A DNA stretch of 64,000 nucleotides from the NCBI GenBank assembly GCA_963848205.1, contig CAWKCV010000001.1:186001-250000 (forward strand), given 5' to 3'. Shown one piece after another: positions 1 through 8,362 of this stretch (its first letter is position 1; each line of letters starts with the position of its first letter). Below the pieces are notes generated by a model. That model had not been told where the DNA came from. It did not search any database and saw only the letters and a program-made list of their open reading frames with translations. Source of the DNA: BOG-908 sp963848205 (GTDB taxonomy: Bacteria; Pseudomonadota; Alphaproteobacteria; Acetobacterales; Acetobacteraceae). Position numbers and translations under genes: made by a program.

Positions 1-1017
1 GCAGGCATCGGCCACTTCGCGCTGCAGGCGGCCGCCTTTCAGCTTGGCCATGCTGGCGAGCTTCGTGCAGTCGCCGCCGCCCACATGGGTTTCGATGGAT
101 TGCCAGGTGAGCGCGCGCAACGCTTCGATCTCGGTGGCGAGCTCGCATAGGCGGAAATGCACCACCTGGTTGTCGATGATGCGCCGGCCGAACGCGCTGC
201 GCTCGCGCGTGTAGTCGATCGTGGTGCGCAGCGCCTTTTCGCAGAAGCGCACCGAGCCGATGGCCGCGTAGAGCCGCTCCTCCTGGAACTGCAGCATCTG
301 ATAGGTGAAGCCCGCACCTTCCTCGCCGATGAGATTGCGCGCCGGCACACGCACATTATCGAAATGCAGCAACGCGGTATCGGATGAATTCATGCCGAGC
401 TTGCGCAATTTGCGCCCGACGGTGACGCCGGGCACGCGTTTGCCATCGTCCCGCAGCGGCACGACGATCAGCGATTTGTTGCGGTGCGCAGGACCGTTGC
501 CGGTGTTGACCAGCATGCACATCCAATCGGCCTGCGTGCCGTTGGTGATCCACATCTTGTTGCCGGTGATCAGGTAATCGTCACCATCACGCACGGCGCG
601 CGCGCGGATGGCGGCGACATCCGAGCCCGCTTCGGGTTCGCTGACACCGATGCAGGCGACCATGTCTCCGGCGATCGCCGGACGCAGGTACTCGCGACGC
701 AATTCGGCCGAGCCGAACCGTGCCAATGCCGGCGTCGCCATATCGGTCTGCACGCCGATCGCCATCGGGATGCCGCCGCAATCGATGGCGCCGGTCGCTT
801 CGCTGAGAACGGCTGCATAGGAATAATCCAACCCCAGTCCGCCATCTTCCTCAGGCTTATTGACGCCGAGCAGGCCGAGATTGCCCATCTTCTTGAACAC
901 TTCGTGTGCCGGGAAGATCTGTTCTTGTTCCCATTGGTCGACATGGGGGTTGATCTCGGCTTGCGCGAAGCGGGTGACGGTGGTGCGGATTTGTTCGTGC
1001 TGGTCGGTCAGGTGCAT
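1..1017 (-). CDS. Acyl-CoA dehydrogenase (3' end beyond window)
   Basis: FAD-dependent acyl-CoA dehydrogenase, first oxidative step of beta-oxidation or a related acyl-CoA/amino-acid breakdown route. Reading leftward from the ATG at 1017 gives 339 codons without a stop, running off the left edge. The protein opens MHLTDQHEQIRTTVTRF and carries family signatures: GVSEPEAGSD (FAD/substrate region), KMWITNGTQADW, and near the edge the helical C-terminal domain with RSAFGRRIIDNQ and ERLYAAIGS. The C-terminal catalytic part is not visible. It lies just downstream of fadJ on the same strand, with a palindrome pair between them, so it probably serves the same pathway. Substrate chain length cannot be told. 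Family assignment is firm. Confidence 0.9.
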   Translation of the reverse strand, partial: MHLTDQHEQIRTTVTRFAQAEINPHVDQWEQEQIFPAHEVFKKMGNLGLLGVNKPEEDGGLGLDYSYAAVLSEATGAIDCGGIPMAIGVQTDMATPALARFGSAELRREYLRPAIAGDMVACIGVSEPEAGSDVAAIRARAVRDGDDYLITGNKMWITNGTQADWMCMLVNTGNGPAHRNKSLIVVPLRDDGKRVPGVTVGRKLRKLGMNSSDTALLHFDNVRVPARNLIGEEGAGFTYQMLQFQEERLYAAIGSVRFCEKALRTTIDYTRERSAFGRRIIDNQVVHFRLCELATEIEALRALTWQSIETHVGGGDCTKLASMAKLKGGRLQREVADAC

Positions 1018-1030
1018 GTAGGTATCCAAG

Positions 1031-1070
1031 GAAGAAGTTCTTTCCTGAAAGAAAGAACCAAAGAATTTTA
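1031..1070 (+). repeat. REP-like palindrome, copy 1 (left half of a facing pair)
   Basis: Imperfect copy of the dispersed palindrome. The arms are GTTCTTTC (1037-1044) and GAAAGAAC (1051-1058), followed by CAAAGAATTTTA. It faces copy 2 at 1137-1180, and the outer ends of the two copies are inverted matches (AAGGAAG at left, CTTCCTT at right). It sits upstream of the acyl-CoA dehydrogenase start. Confidence 0.75.
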
Positions 1071-1136
1071 GTTGCCGGAGCTGCCGGAGCTGCACGTGGC
1101 CAATTCTGGCGCCACCCGGACGCAGATGCGAACAAG

Positions 1137-1180
1137 CAAAAGTTCTTTGGTCCTTTTTTTCAAAAAAGGACTGCTTCCTT
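1137..1180 (-). repeat. REP-like palindrome, copy 2 (3' of fadJ)
   Basis: The arms are GTCCTTTTTT (from 1150) and AAAAAAGGAC (1162-1171) with a very small loop. Read in the direction of fadJ it follows the stop codon directly, then continues with the conserved tail CAAAGAACTTTTGC. It may act as a transcription terminator for fadJ, although the family also occurs upstream of genes. Confidence 0.8.
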
Positions 1181-3347
1181 ACGCTGCCTTCTCTTGCTTC
1201 TTCGCGTAAAACGAGTCGCCGCGCGCAGCCATGTCCCGCAGCATCTGCGGCGGCGAGAATCGTGCGCCGAATTTCTGCGCCAGCGCGTCGCATTCTTCGA
1301 CAAAGCGTGCGATGCCCATGCCTTCGATCATGCTGATCGGCCCGCCGGTCCAGGGTGCGAAACCCCAGCCGAGAATGGCGCCCACATCGGCTTCGCGCGC
1401 GCTGGTGACGACGTTTTCTTCCATGCAGCGCGCGGCCTCCACGGCCTGGCGATAGAGCAGGCGCTTGCGGATTTCTTCGACCAGCGCGGGTTCGGCATCC
1501 GTCTGGCTGACGGGTGCGAGGTCTGCGAGACCCGGCCACAGCCGTTTGGCACCTTCGGCCGGATAGTCGTAGAAACCTTTGCCGTTCTTGCGGCCATAGC
1601 GGCCGAGGCCGGTGACCATGCGCTCGATGATCGGGTCGCTGGCGGTGGGCTGGAATTTGTCGCCGAGGTCCTTTTGCGTCTGCTGACGCACTTTCAGCGA
1701 CAGATCGAGTGCCACGTCGTCATGCATTTCGAGCGGACCGCGCGGCATGCCCGTGGCGCGGCCGACATTGTCGATGATGGCAGGCGCAATCCCGTCGGTC
1801 AGCAGTTCGAGGCCTTCCTGGATGAAGGTCGCGAAGCAGCGCGAGGTGTAGAAGCCGCGGCTGTCGTTGACCACGATCGGCGTCTTGCGGATTTTCAAAA
1901 CGTAATCGACGGCTTTGGCGAGCGTTTCCTGGCTGGTCTGCTGGCCCATGATGATTTCCACCAGGCCCATGCGATCGACCGGCGAGAAGAAATGGATGCC
2001 GATGAACTTGTCCGGCCGCACGCTGGCCTCGGCCAGGCCGGTGATCGGCAATGTCGATGTGTTCGAGCCGAACACGGCATCTTCGGCAAGAAAGGCTTCG
2101 GCCTTCCTGGTGATCTCGGCCTTCAGCCCGCGTTCCTCGAACACGGCTTCGACCACCAGGTCGCTGCCGCGCACATGCGTGTAATCGGTCGTGGGCGTGA
2201 TGAGTGCGAGCACGCCATCGGCTTTCTCGCGCGTCATCTTGCCGCGGCTGACGGCCTTGTCGAGCAGCTTGGCCGAATAGTCGCGGCCGCGGTCGGCGGC
2301 TTCCTGGCTCATATCGATCAGCACGGTTTCGATGCCGGCCATCGCCTGCACATAGGCAATGCCCGCACCCATCATGCCGGCGCCGAGCACGGCCACTTTT
2401 TTCGGGGTGAATTTCTGCTCGATCTTCGGCCGCGCCGCGCCCTTGCCGAGCTGATCCATCGAGAGGAACAGCGTGCGTATCATCCCGCTCGCCTGTGGCG
2501 TCAGCAGCGTCTTTGCGAAATACCGGCTTTCGATGCGCAACCCCGCGTCGATCGGCACCTGCAAGCCTTCATAGACGGCCGACATGATGTTGATCTGCGC
2601 GGGATAGTTGCCGTAGCTCTGCTTGCGCAGCATCGCGTTGCCCATCACGAACACCTGCGCGGTCGCCGGCGTGTAGGGCCCGCCGCCGGGTATCTTGAAA
2701 TCCTTCTTGTCCCAGGGTGCCACCGCATCGCCGCCGCCCGCCACCCACGCGCGCGCTTTGGCCACCACCTCTTCCGCCGGCACAACTTGATGCACCAAAC
2801 CGAGCTTCAGCGCTTCGTCCGGACTGACGGACTTGCCTTCCAGCATCAGCGGCAATGCCTTCATCGCGCCGATGAGGCGCGGCAGGCGCTGCGTGCCGCC
2901 GCCGCCCGGCAGCAGCCCGACTTTCGATTCCGGCAGGCCCAGCTGGATCTTCTCGTTGGCCGCGACCACGCGATGGTGGCAGGCGAGTGCGAGTTCGAAA
3001 CCGCCGCCCAATGCGACGCCGGCGATGGCGGCGGCGACCGGCTTGCCGCAGGTCTCGAGATCGCGAAAGGTCCTGTTGATGGCGAACACGCTTTCGAACA
3101 GCACGGCGCGATCCGCCTGTCCGCCGGCGACACCGCCCAACTCGCCGAGGTCGGCGCCGGCGCAGAAACCGCTCGCCTTGCCGGATGCGATCACCGCGCC
3201 CTTGATGCTGGCGTCATTGCGGATTTCCTCGGTAATCTCACGCAACTCGCCCAGCACCTCGCTGGTGAGCGTATTCATCGAGCGCCCTGGAACATCGAAC
3301 GAGTAGACGGCAACACCGTCATGCAGCTCGCGAGTAAAATTACGCAT
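1179..3347 (-). CDS. fadJ: FadJ-type 3-hydroxyacyl-CoA dehydrogenase / enoyl-CoA hydratase
   Basis: Bifunctional beta-oxidation enzyme: it hydrates trans-2-enoyl-CoA and oxidises the 3-hydroxyacyl-CoA with NAD+. The crotonase domain spans roughly residues 1-190 (oxyanion-hole region GFCAGADLGEL, glutamate-bearing GLPESKVGLLPG). The NAD-binding domain begins near residue 318 with GAGMMG, and GIHFFSPVDRM holds the catalytic histidine. Two C-terminal 3HCDH lobes follow. The 722-aa length suits the family. I place the start at ATG 3347, which has AGGGG seven bases upstream; a TTG one codon earlier is the alternative. A thiolase gene lies upstream and an acyl-CoA dehydrogenase downstream, all on the minus strand. 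Confidence 0.95.
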   Translation of the reverse strand: MRNFTRELHDGVAVYSFDVPGRSMNTLTSEVLGELREITEEIRNDASIKGAVIASGKASGFCAGADLGELGGVAGGQADRAVLFESVFAINRTFRDLETCGKPVAAAIAGVALGGGFELALACHHRVVAANEKIQLGLPESKVGLLPGGGGTQRLPRLIGAMKALPLMLEGKSVSPDEALKLGLVHQVVPAEEVVAKARAWVAGGGDAVAPWDKKDFKIPGGGPYTPATAQVFVMGNAMLRKQSYGNYPAQINIMSAVYEGLQVPIDAGLRIESRYFAKTLLTPQASGMIRTLFLSMDQLGKGAARPKIEQKFTPKKVAVLGAGMMGAGIAYVQAMAGIETVLIDMSQEAADRGRDYSAKLLDKAVSRGKMTREKADGVLALITPTTDYTHVRGSDLVVEAVFEERGLKAEITRKAEAFLAEDAVFGSNTSTLPITGLAEASVRPDKFIGIHFFSPVDRMGLVEIIMGQQTSQETLAKAVDYVLKIRKTPIVVNDSRGFYTSRCFATFIQEGLELLTDGIAPAIIDNVGRATGMPRGPLEMHDDVALDLSLKVRQQTQKDLGDKFQPTASDPIIERMVTGLGRYGRKNGKGFYDYPAEGAKRLWPGLADLAPVSQTDAEPALVEEIRKRLLYRQAVEAARCMEENVVTSAREADVGAILGWGFAPWTGGPISMIEGMGIARFVEECDALAQKFGARFSPPQMLRDMAARGDSFYAKKQEKAA

Positions 3348-3387
3348 CAAGAAACCCCTCTACGTCGCGAACGTCGCGACAGCGGAC

Positions 3388-3426
3388 TAAAAGTCTTTTG
3401 CTTCTTTTCTTCAGAAAAGAAGACTC
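3388..3426 (-). repeat. REP-like palindrome, copy 3 (3' of thiolase)
   Basis: Second subtype of the family. The perfect arms are CTTCTTTTCT (3401-3410) and AGAAAAGAAG (3413-3422), with a two-base loop and flanked by AAAAGTCTTTTG. It abuts the thiolase stop codon and lies upstream of fadJ. Confidence 0.8.
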
Positions 3427-4631
3427 TACACCCTCTCGATCACCGTCGCCGTCCCCATCCCCGCCCCCACGCACAACGTCACCAAAGCCGTCTCCTTGCC
3501 CGACCGCTCCAGCTCATCGAGCACGGTGCCCAAAATCATCGCACCAGTCGCACCCAGCGGATGGCCCATTGCGATCGCGCCGCCATTCACGTTGATCTTG
3601 TCGTGCGGAATATCGAGCGCCTGCATCATCCGCAGCACCACGCTCGCAAACGCCTCGTTGAGCTCGTAGAGGTCGATGTCGCCCACATCCATGCCAAGAC
3701 GCTTGAGCAGTTTCTGCGTCACCAGCGAGGGGCCGGTGAGCATGATGCTCGGCTCCGACCCGATCGACGCCATGCCGCGCACGCGCGCGCGCGGCTTGAG
3801 CCCCATCATCTCGCCCATCTCCTTGGTGCCGAACAGCACGCCCGCCGCACCATCGACGATGCCCGAGGAATTTCCTGCATGGTGCACGTGATTCACCCGT
3901 TCCACCTGCGGGTAGCGCTGCATGGCCACGCTGTCGAACGCCATCTCGCCCGGCACGGCAAAGGCCGGGTTGAGCGAAGCCAGCGACTGCATCGTCGCCT
4001 CCGGCCGCATGTGTTCGTCACGCGCCAGGATCGGCAGGCCGAGCTGGTCGCGCACGGCAAATACCGAGCGCGCGAACCGGTTTTCCGCCCAGGCGGCCGC
4101 GGCGCGCTTCTGGCTTTCCACCGCATACGCATCCACGTCGTCGCGCGAAAACCCATACAGCGTCGCGATCAGATCGGCGCCGATGCCCTGCGGCGTGAAA
4201 TACGTCTTGAATGCGCTGGAAGGGTCCAGCGGCCAGGCGCCACCATCCGAGCCCATCGGCACGCGGCTCATGCTCTCCACCCCGCCGCCGATCGCCATCT
4301 CGGCCTCGCCGGTCATCACCTTGGCGGCCGCCATGTTGCAGGCCTCGAGACCCGAGGCGCAGAACCGGTTGATCTGCACGCCCGCCGTCGTCTGCGCGTA
4401 GTCCGCGTTCAGCACCGCGGTACGCGCGATATCGGAGCCCTGCTCGCCCACCGGCGCCACGCAGCCGAACACCACGTCGTCCACATGCGACGTGTCGAGC
4501 TGGTTACGGTCGCGCAGCTGCTCGAGCACCTGGGTCGCCAGCGAGAGCGCGGTGATCTCGTGCAGCGCACCGTCCTTCTTGCCGCGCCCGCGTGGCGTGC
4601 GAACGGCATCGAAAATATAGGCGTCGGTCAT
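3426..4631 (-). CDS. Acetyl-CoA C-acyltransferase (thiolase)
   Basis: Thiolase of 401 aa, which cleaves 3-ketoacyl-CoA with CoA to give acetyl-CoA. Visible motifs are the nucleophilic cysteine region NRFCASGLEACN, the HNEAFA-like YELNEAFASVV, the histidine loop GGAIAMGHPLGATGA, and the C-terminal LCVGAGMG with the second catalytic cysteine. The start is ATG 4631 (MTDAYIFDAVRTPRG), preceded by GGAG at good spacing; the in-frame extension further upstream has no thiolase similarity. It forms a functional pair with the fadJ gene behind it. A TetR-like palindrome lies about 70 bases upstream of the start. Whether it works in the degradative or the biosynthetic direction is not shown by sequence, but the neighbours favour degradation. 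Confidence 0.95.
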   Translation of the reverse strand: MTDAYIFDAVRTPRGRGKKDGALHEITALSLATQVLEQLRDRNQLDTSHVDDVVFGCVAPVGEQGSDIARTAVLNADYAQTTAGVQINRFCASGLEACNMAAAKVMTGEAEMAIGGGVESMSRVPMGSDGGAWPLDPSSAFKTYFTPQGIGADLIATLYGFSRDDVDAYAVESQKRAAAAWAENRFARSVFAVRDQLGLPILARDEHMRPEATMQSLASLNPAFAVPGEMAFDSVAMQRYPQVERVNHVHHAGNSSGIVDGAAGVLFGTKEMGEMMGLKPRARVRGMASIGSEPSIMLTGPSLVTQKLLKRLGMDVGDIDLYELNEAFASVVLRMMQALDIPHDKINVNGGAIAMGHPLGATGAMILGTVLDELERSGKETALVTLCVGAGMGTATVIERV

Positions 4632-4697
4632 GCTCGGGCTCCGGTCGTCTCGTTCGGCCGGCAAACTGCCCCTCCGCCTCCGCGCTGGCAAGGCCAT

Positions 4698-4719
4698 TGT
4701 TTAACTAACTAATTAAACA
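4698..4719. promoter_or_regulatory. Inverted repeat upstream of the thiolase gene, possible TetR-type operator
   Basis: TGTTTAA (4698-4704) and TTAAACA (4713-4719) form a perfect seven-base inverted repeat around an AT-rich 8-base spacer, in a GC-rich intergenic region ahead of the thiolase gene. TetR-family regulators of fatty-acid and amino-acid catabolism commonly use palindromes of this kind. No cognate regulator gene is nearby, so the assignment is by shape and position only. Confidence 0.45.
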
Positions 4720-4730
4720 TGGCTACCCGG

Positions 4731-5102
4731 TCAGATCGAGGGTGCGACACGCCCCGCGGCAAAGATGGCCACCATGATCGCTTCCGCCACCATCGGCGGA
4801 ACCATCGTGCTGTCGAACGCCACGAAGCCCAGCGAGACGACGCGGCCACACAGGGCGGCACCCATCATCATCATCGGTATGACGAGCAAAGCGCGCTGCC
4901 GCCGCGCCGCCGCGTAGATCGCGATCCCGCCGGCCGTGCCGAAGAAGCTGAACAGATCACCACGCAGAGTGGCCGCACCCAGATTGCTGGAAGCTGCCAA
5001 GCCCAACTGCGACGCTACCAGCAGCGGGTCGATCAGCGCCGCCACGCCCCCGAGCCCCAGGCCGACCCCGGTCAGAACTACCAGCCATCGAACCCACGCC
5101 AT
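4731..5102 (-). CDS. Small four-helix membrane protein, DUF4345-like
   Basis: Predicted 123-aa inner-membrane protein with about four hydrophobic segments (near residues 5-27, 50-62, 70-90 and 100-118). The stretch LRGDLFSFFGTAGG resembles the RGDF-type signature of the DUF4345 family. Function is unknown. The start at ATG 5102 (MAWVRWLVVL) is preferred because the first transmembrane segment then begins at once. A longer in-frame start at 5162 would run into the 3' end of moaC. The gene lies between moaC and the beta-oxidation block on the same strand and may be the last gene read from the tryptophan operon. Family placement is tentative. Confidence 0.6.
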   Translation of the reverse strand: MAWVRWLVVLTGVGLGLGGVAALIDPLLVASQLGLAASSNLGAATLRGDLFSFFGTAGGIAIYAAARRQRALLVIPMMMMGAALCGRVVSLGFVAFDSTMVPPMVAEAIMVAIFAAGRVAPSI

Positions 5103-5130
5103 GCCCGCTCCCCACCAAGATGGTCCGCGT

Positions 5131-5600
<470 letters not shown>

Positions 5601-5601
<1 letters not shown>

Positions 5602-6416
5602 CAATCCTTGCCCAGCAGAGCCCGCGTCGCCCCCTCCAGGTCCGGCTGGCGTAACAGGCTCTCGCCGACCAGCAGGCAGTGCGCGCCGGTCTTGGCCAGA
5701 TACTTCACGTCCTCGCGCGAGCGGATGCCGCTCTCGGTCACCAGCATCCGGTCCGGCGAGACGAACGGCGCCAGCGCCATCGTCGTCTCGATATCCGTCT
5801 GCAGCGTTTTCAGGTTGCGGTTGTTGATGCCGATCAGCGGCGTCTGCAGCCCCTGCGCACGGTCCAGCTCGGCACGGTCATGCACCTCCACCAGCACATC
5901 CATGTCCAGCTCGCGCGCCACGCCCTCCAGCTCGATCGCCTGCGCGTCGGTCAGCGCGGCCATGATCAGCAGGATGCAATCCGCCCCGGCCGCACGGCTT
6001 TCGTACACCTGCCACGGGTCGAGGATGAAGTCCTTGCGCAGCACCGGCAGCGCCACCGCCTCGCGTGCCGCCCGCAGATCGTCCAGCGACCCGCCGAAAT
6101 GCGGCCCGTCCGTCAGCACCGACAAGCACGCCGCCCCGCCGCGCTCATAGGCGCGCGCCACCTCGGCCACATCGATCTCGCCGCGGATCAGCCCGCCGGA
6201 GGGAGAGGTGCGCTTGATCTCCGCGATCAGCCCGCATTGATGGTCGATCAGCTTTGCCTTCAGCGCCTGGCTGAAGCCGCGCGGCCGGTTCCGGCGCCGA
6301 TCGATCTTGGCCCGCAACTTGGCGAGCGGCATTGCCGCACGGCGCCGATCCACCTCGGCCGCCGTATCGGCGCAAATGCAGGCCAGTATGTCGGCGGGCG
6401 GCAAAGTGTCGGGCAT
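5601..6416 (-). CDS. trpC: Indole-3-glycerol phosphate synthase
   Basis: Fourth step of tryptophan synthesis: ring closure and decarboxylation of CdRP to indole-3-glycerol phosphate. TIM barrel of 271 aa with the expected motifs IAEIKRTSPSGG (catalytic lysine), VLRKDFILDPWQVYESRAAGAD, DVLVEVHD, IGINNRNLKT and ESGI. I chose ATG 6416 (MPDTLPPADILA); the in-frame extension upstream is not family-like. It starts ten bases after the trpD stop and overlaps moaC by one base. Monofunctional, without a fused TrpF. Confidence 0.97.
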
Positions 6417-6426
6417 GTTCTCGTTC

Positions 6427-7440
6427 TTACTCCAGCACGGCCGCGCGCGCCGCGGGCCGCAAAGCGTCCAACTTCGCCATCGCGGCACCGCTACCGATAG
6501 CTTCGGAAGCCACTGCCACACCCTGCGCCAGATCGTCCGCCCGGCCCGCCACGACCAGGCAGGCCGCCGCGTTCAGCAGCACCGTGTCGCGATAGGCACC
6601 AACGCCACCGGCCAGCAACGCCAGCAGCGCCCGGGCGTTGCAAGCCGCGTCGCCACCGCGGATCGCCTCGACGGGTGCGCGCGCCAATCCCGCCTGTTCC
6701 GGCGTCACGCCGAAGCGATGCAGCGTGCCATCGCGCCACTCGCACACCAGGCTTTCACCAGCCAGCGTCAGCTCGTCCAGCCCCTGGCCATGCACCACCC
6801 ACACCCGCTCGGAGCCCAGCGCGCCCAGCGTTTCCGCCATCGGCGCTGCCCACGCCGGCGCATATACACCCACCACCTGGCGCCGCACGCCAGCCGGGCT
6901 GCACAGCGGCCCGAGCAGGTTGAAGATGGTGCGGAACCCCAACTCGGCCCGCACCGCAGCCGCATGCCGCATGGCCGGATGGTGGTTCGGCGCGAACAGG
7001 AACGCCAACCCTGCCGCCTCGAGCTGGGCCGCCAGATCCGCCGCACCCCAATCCGTCCGCAGCCCGAGCGCCTCCAGCACATCGGCCGCGCCGGCGCGCG
7101 AGGAGAGCGCCCGGTTGCCGTGCTTGGCGACCGGCACGCCGCACGCGGCCACCACGAAAGCCGTGGCCGTGGACACGTTCAGCGTGGCCAACCCATCGCC
7201 GCCCGTGCCGCACATGTCGATCGTGCCCGGAGGTGCCGCCACCCGCACCATCCGCGCGCGCATCGCCCGCACCGCGCCGGTCAGCTCCGCGCGCGTCTCG
7301 CCGCGCATACGCAGGGCGGTCAGCAGGGCGGCGATCTGCACCTGGCTGGCCTGGCCCTCCATGACCTCACCGAAAACGGCCTCTGCCTCAGCTTCGTTAA
7401 GCGTCACGCCATCGGAGAGGCGGAGAAGAACTGATTTCAC
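6427..7440 (-). CDS. trpD: Anthranilate phosphoribosyltransferase
   Basis: Transfers the phosphoribosyl group of PRPP to anthranilate, the second step of tryptophan synthesis. The 337-aa protein has the nucleoside-phosphorylase-like fold signature CGTGGDGLATLNVST for PRPP and Mg binding, then VAKHGNRALSSRAGAADVLEALG and GFRTIFNLLGPL. The GTG at 7440 is preferred; a TTG six codons earlier is possible. The 5' side abuts a REP-like palindrome that also holds the end of trpG. Downstream are trpC and moaC. Confidence 0.95.
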   Translation of the reverse strand: MKSVLLRLSDGVTLNEAEAEAVFGEVMEGQASQVQIAALLTALRMRGETRAELTGAVRAMRARMVRVAAPPGTIDMCGTGGDGLATLNVSTATAFVVAACGVPVAKHGNRALSSRAGAADVLEALGLRTDWGAADLAAQLEAAGLAFLFAPNHHPAMRHAAAVRAELGFRTIFNLLGPLCSPAGVRRQVVGVYAPAWAAPMAETLGALGSERVWVVHGQGLDELTLAGESLVCEWRDGTLHRFGVTPEQAGLARAPVEAIRGGDAACNARALLALLAGGVGAYRDTVLLNAAACLVVAGRADDLAQGVAVASEAIGSGAAMAKLDALRPAARAAVLE

Positions 7441-7460
7441 CCCAGCTCGCGACAGCAAAA

Positions 7461-7508
7461 CAAAAGCTTCTCGGTCCTGTTTTTCAAAAAAGGACTGCTT
7501 TTTTCGCT
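7461..7508 (-). repeat. REP-like palindrome, copy 4 (overlaps the end of trpG)
   Basis: The arms are GTCCTGTTTTT (7474-7484) and AAAAAAGGAC (7486-7495), with one mismatch. The trpG stop codon lies inside the hairpin, so the last residues of TrpG (KKAVLF) are encoded by repeat sequence. Confidence 0.8.
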
Positions 7509-8068
7509 AAAGCCAGGAAATTGGCGAGAATGTCGTGCCCATACTCACTGGCAATGCTCTCCGGGTGAAACTGCACGCCGAACACCGCAAAGCGCGCGTG
7601 CCGCACCCCCATGATCACCCCATCCTCGGTCCGCGCCGTCTCCACCAGGTCGCCGCCGAGCGACCCGGGCCGCAAGGTCAGGCTGTGATAACGCGTCGCC
7701 TGAAACGGCGAGGGCAGGCCGGCGAACACGTCCGAGCCGTCATGCAGCACCGGGCTTGTCTTGCCGTGCACGGGCTTCGGCGCCCGCACCACCTCGGCGC
7801 CATACACCTGCCCGATCGCCTGGTGGCCCAGGCACACGCCCAGGATCGGAATCTCGCCCGCCGCCGCCCTGATCAGGTCGCAGCAGATACCCGCCTCATT
7901 CGGTGTGCAAGGGCCAGGCGAGAGCACGATCGCGTCCGGCTGCAGGGCCCGCGCCTCCGCCACGCTCAGCGCGTCGTTGCGCCGCACATCGCACTGAGCG
8001 CCAAGCTCGCCGAAATAGTGAACCAGGTTGAACGTGAAGCTGTCGTAATTGTCGATCAGGAGGATCAT
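7484..8068 (-). CDS. trpG: Anthranilate synthase glutamine amidotransferase subunit
   Basis: Class I glutamine amidotransferase that feeds ammonia to TrpE. The 194-aa protein begins MILLIDNYDSFTFNLVHYF and shows the oxyanion strand LSPGPCTPNEAG, the nucleophile elbow GVCLGHQAIGQ and the His-Glu pair in GVQFHPESI. It starts at ATG 8068 with no clear ribosome-binding site, overlapping the stop of a 27-codon open frame by four bases. The final KKAVLF and the stop fall in a dispersed palindrome, so the tail was probably remodelled by that insertion. Unusually, it is separated from trpE by about 290 bases. Confidence 0.96.
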   Translation of the reverse strand: MILLIDNYDSFTFNLVHYFGELGAQCDVRRNDALSVAEARALQPDAIVLSPGPCTPNEAGICCDLIRAAAGEIPILGVCLGHQAIGQVYGAEVVRAPKPVHGKTSPVLHDGSDVFAGLPSPFQATRYHSLTLRPGSLGGDLVETARTEDGVIMGVRHARFAVFGVQFHPESIASEYGHDILANFLALAKKAVLF

Positions 8069-8148
8069 CGATCGGCCAGACGCGAACCGATGGAGTAGAA
8101 CTTCGCCATGATCGCGGGCCCGGCCTTCGGGCCTTCCTGTTCGTCCAT
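8065..8148 (-). CDS. Possible 27-aa leader or coupling peptide ahead of trpG
   Basis: A short frame, MDEQEGPKAGPAIMAKFYSI and seven more residues, ends in a TGA that overlaps the trpG ATG (ATGA). trpG itself lacks a clear Shine-Dalgarno sequence, so coupled translation from this frame would explain its start. It has no tryptophan codons, so it is not a classical attenuation leader. The frame's own ribosome-binding site is weak. The rest of the 290-base trpE-trpG interval shows only a small GC hairpin (GCCGT/ACGGC) and no other gene. Confidence 0.35.
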   Translation of the reverse strand: MDEQEGPKAGPAIMAKFYSIGSRLADR

Positions 8149-8362
8149 TGAGATACTGCCATGCTCCTGCGGCGTTCTTATCTCTGGATGGACTGGCCGC
8201 AAAGTGCCACACCCGATGCTGTTTTCAGGCCGTCTCGACGGCACGGAGCAGGGGCAGTTTGCCCGACCAGCCGCGTGCGAGAGCGCCCTCGCCCGTCTTG
8301 ATTGAAGCCGGCCGTGCTGGTCGCCGACGTGCACTCTGGCAGACCACGAACTCTCGCGACGG

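Noticed and set aside
1194..4712. A 1172-codon open frame on the plus strand across the fadJ and thiolase genes
   Set aside because: Its residues are arginine-, histidine- and alanine-rich with no family motif. It is the antisense frame of two confident minus-strand genes, a usual artefact at this GC content.
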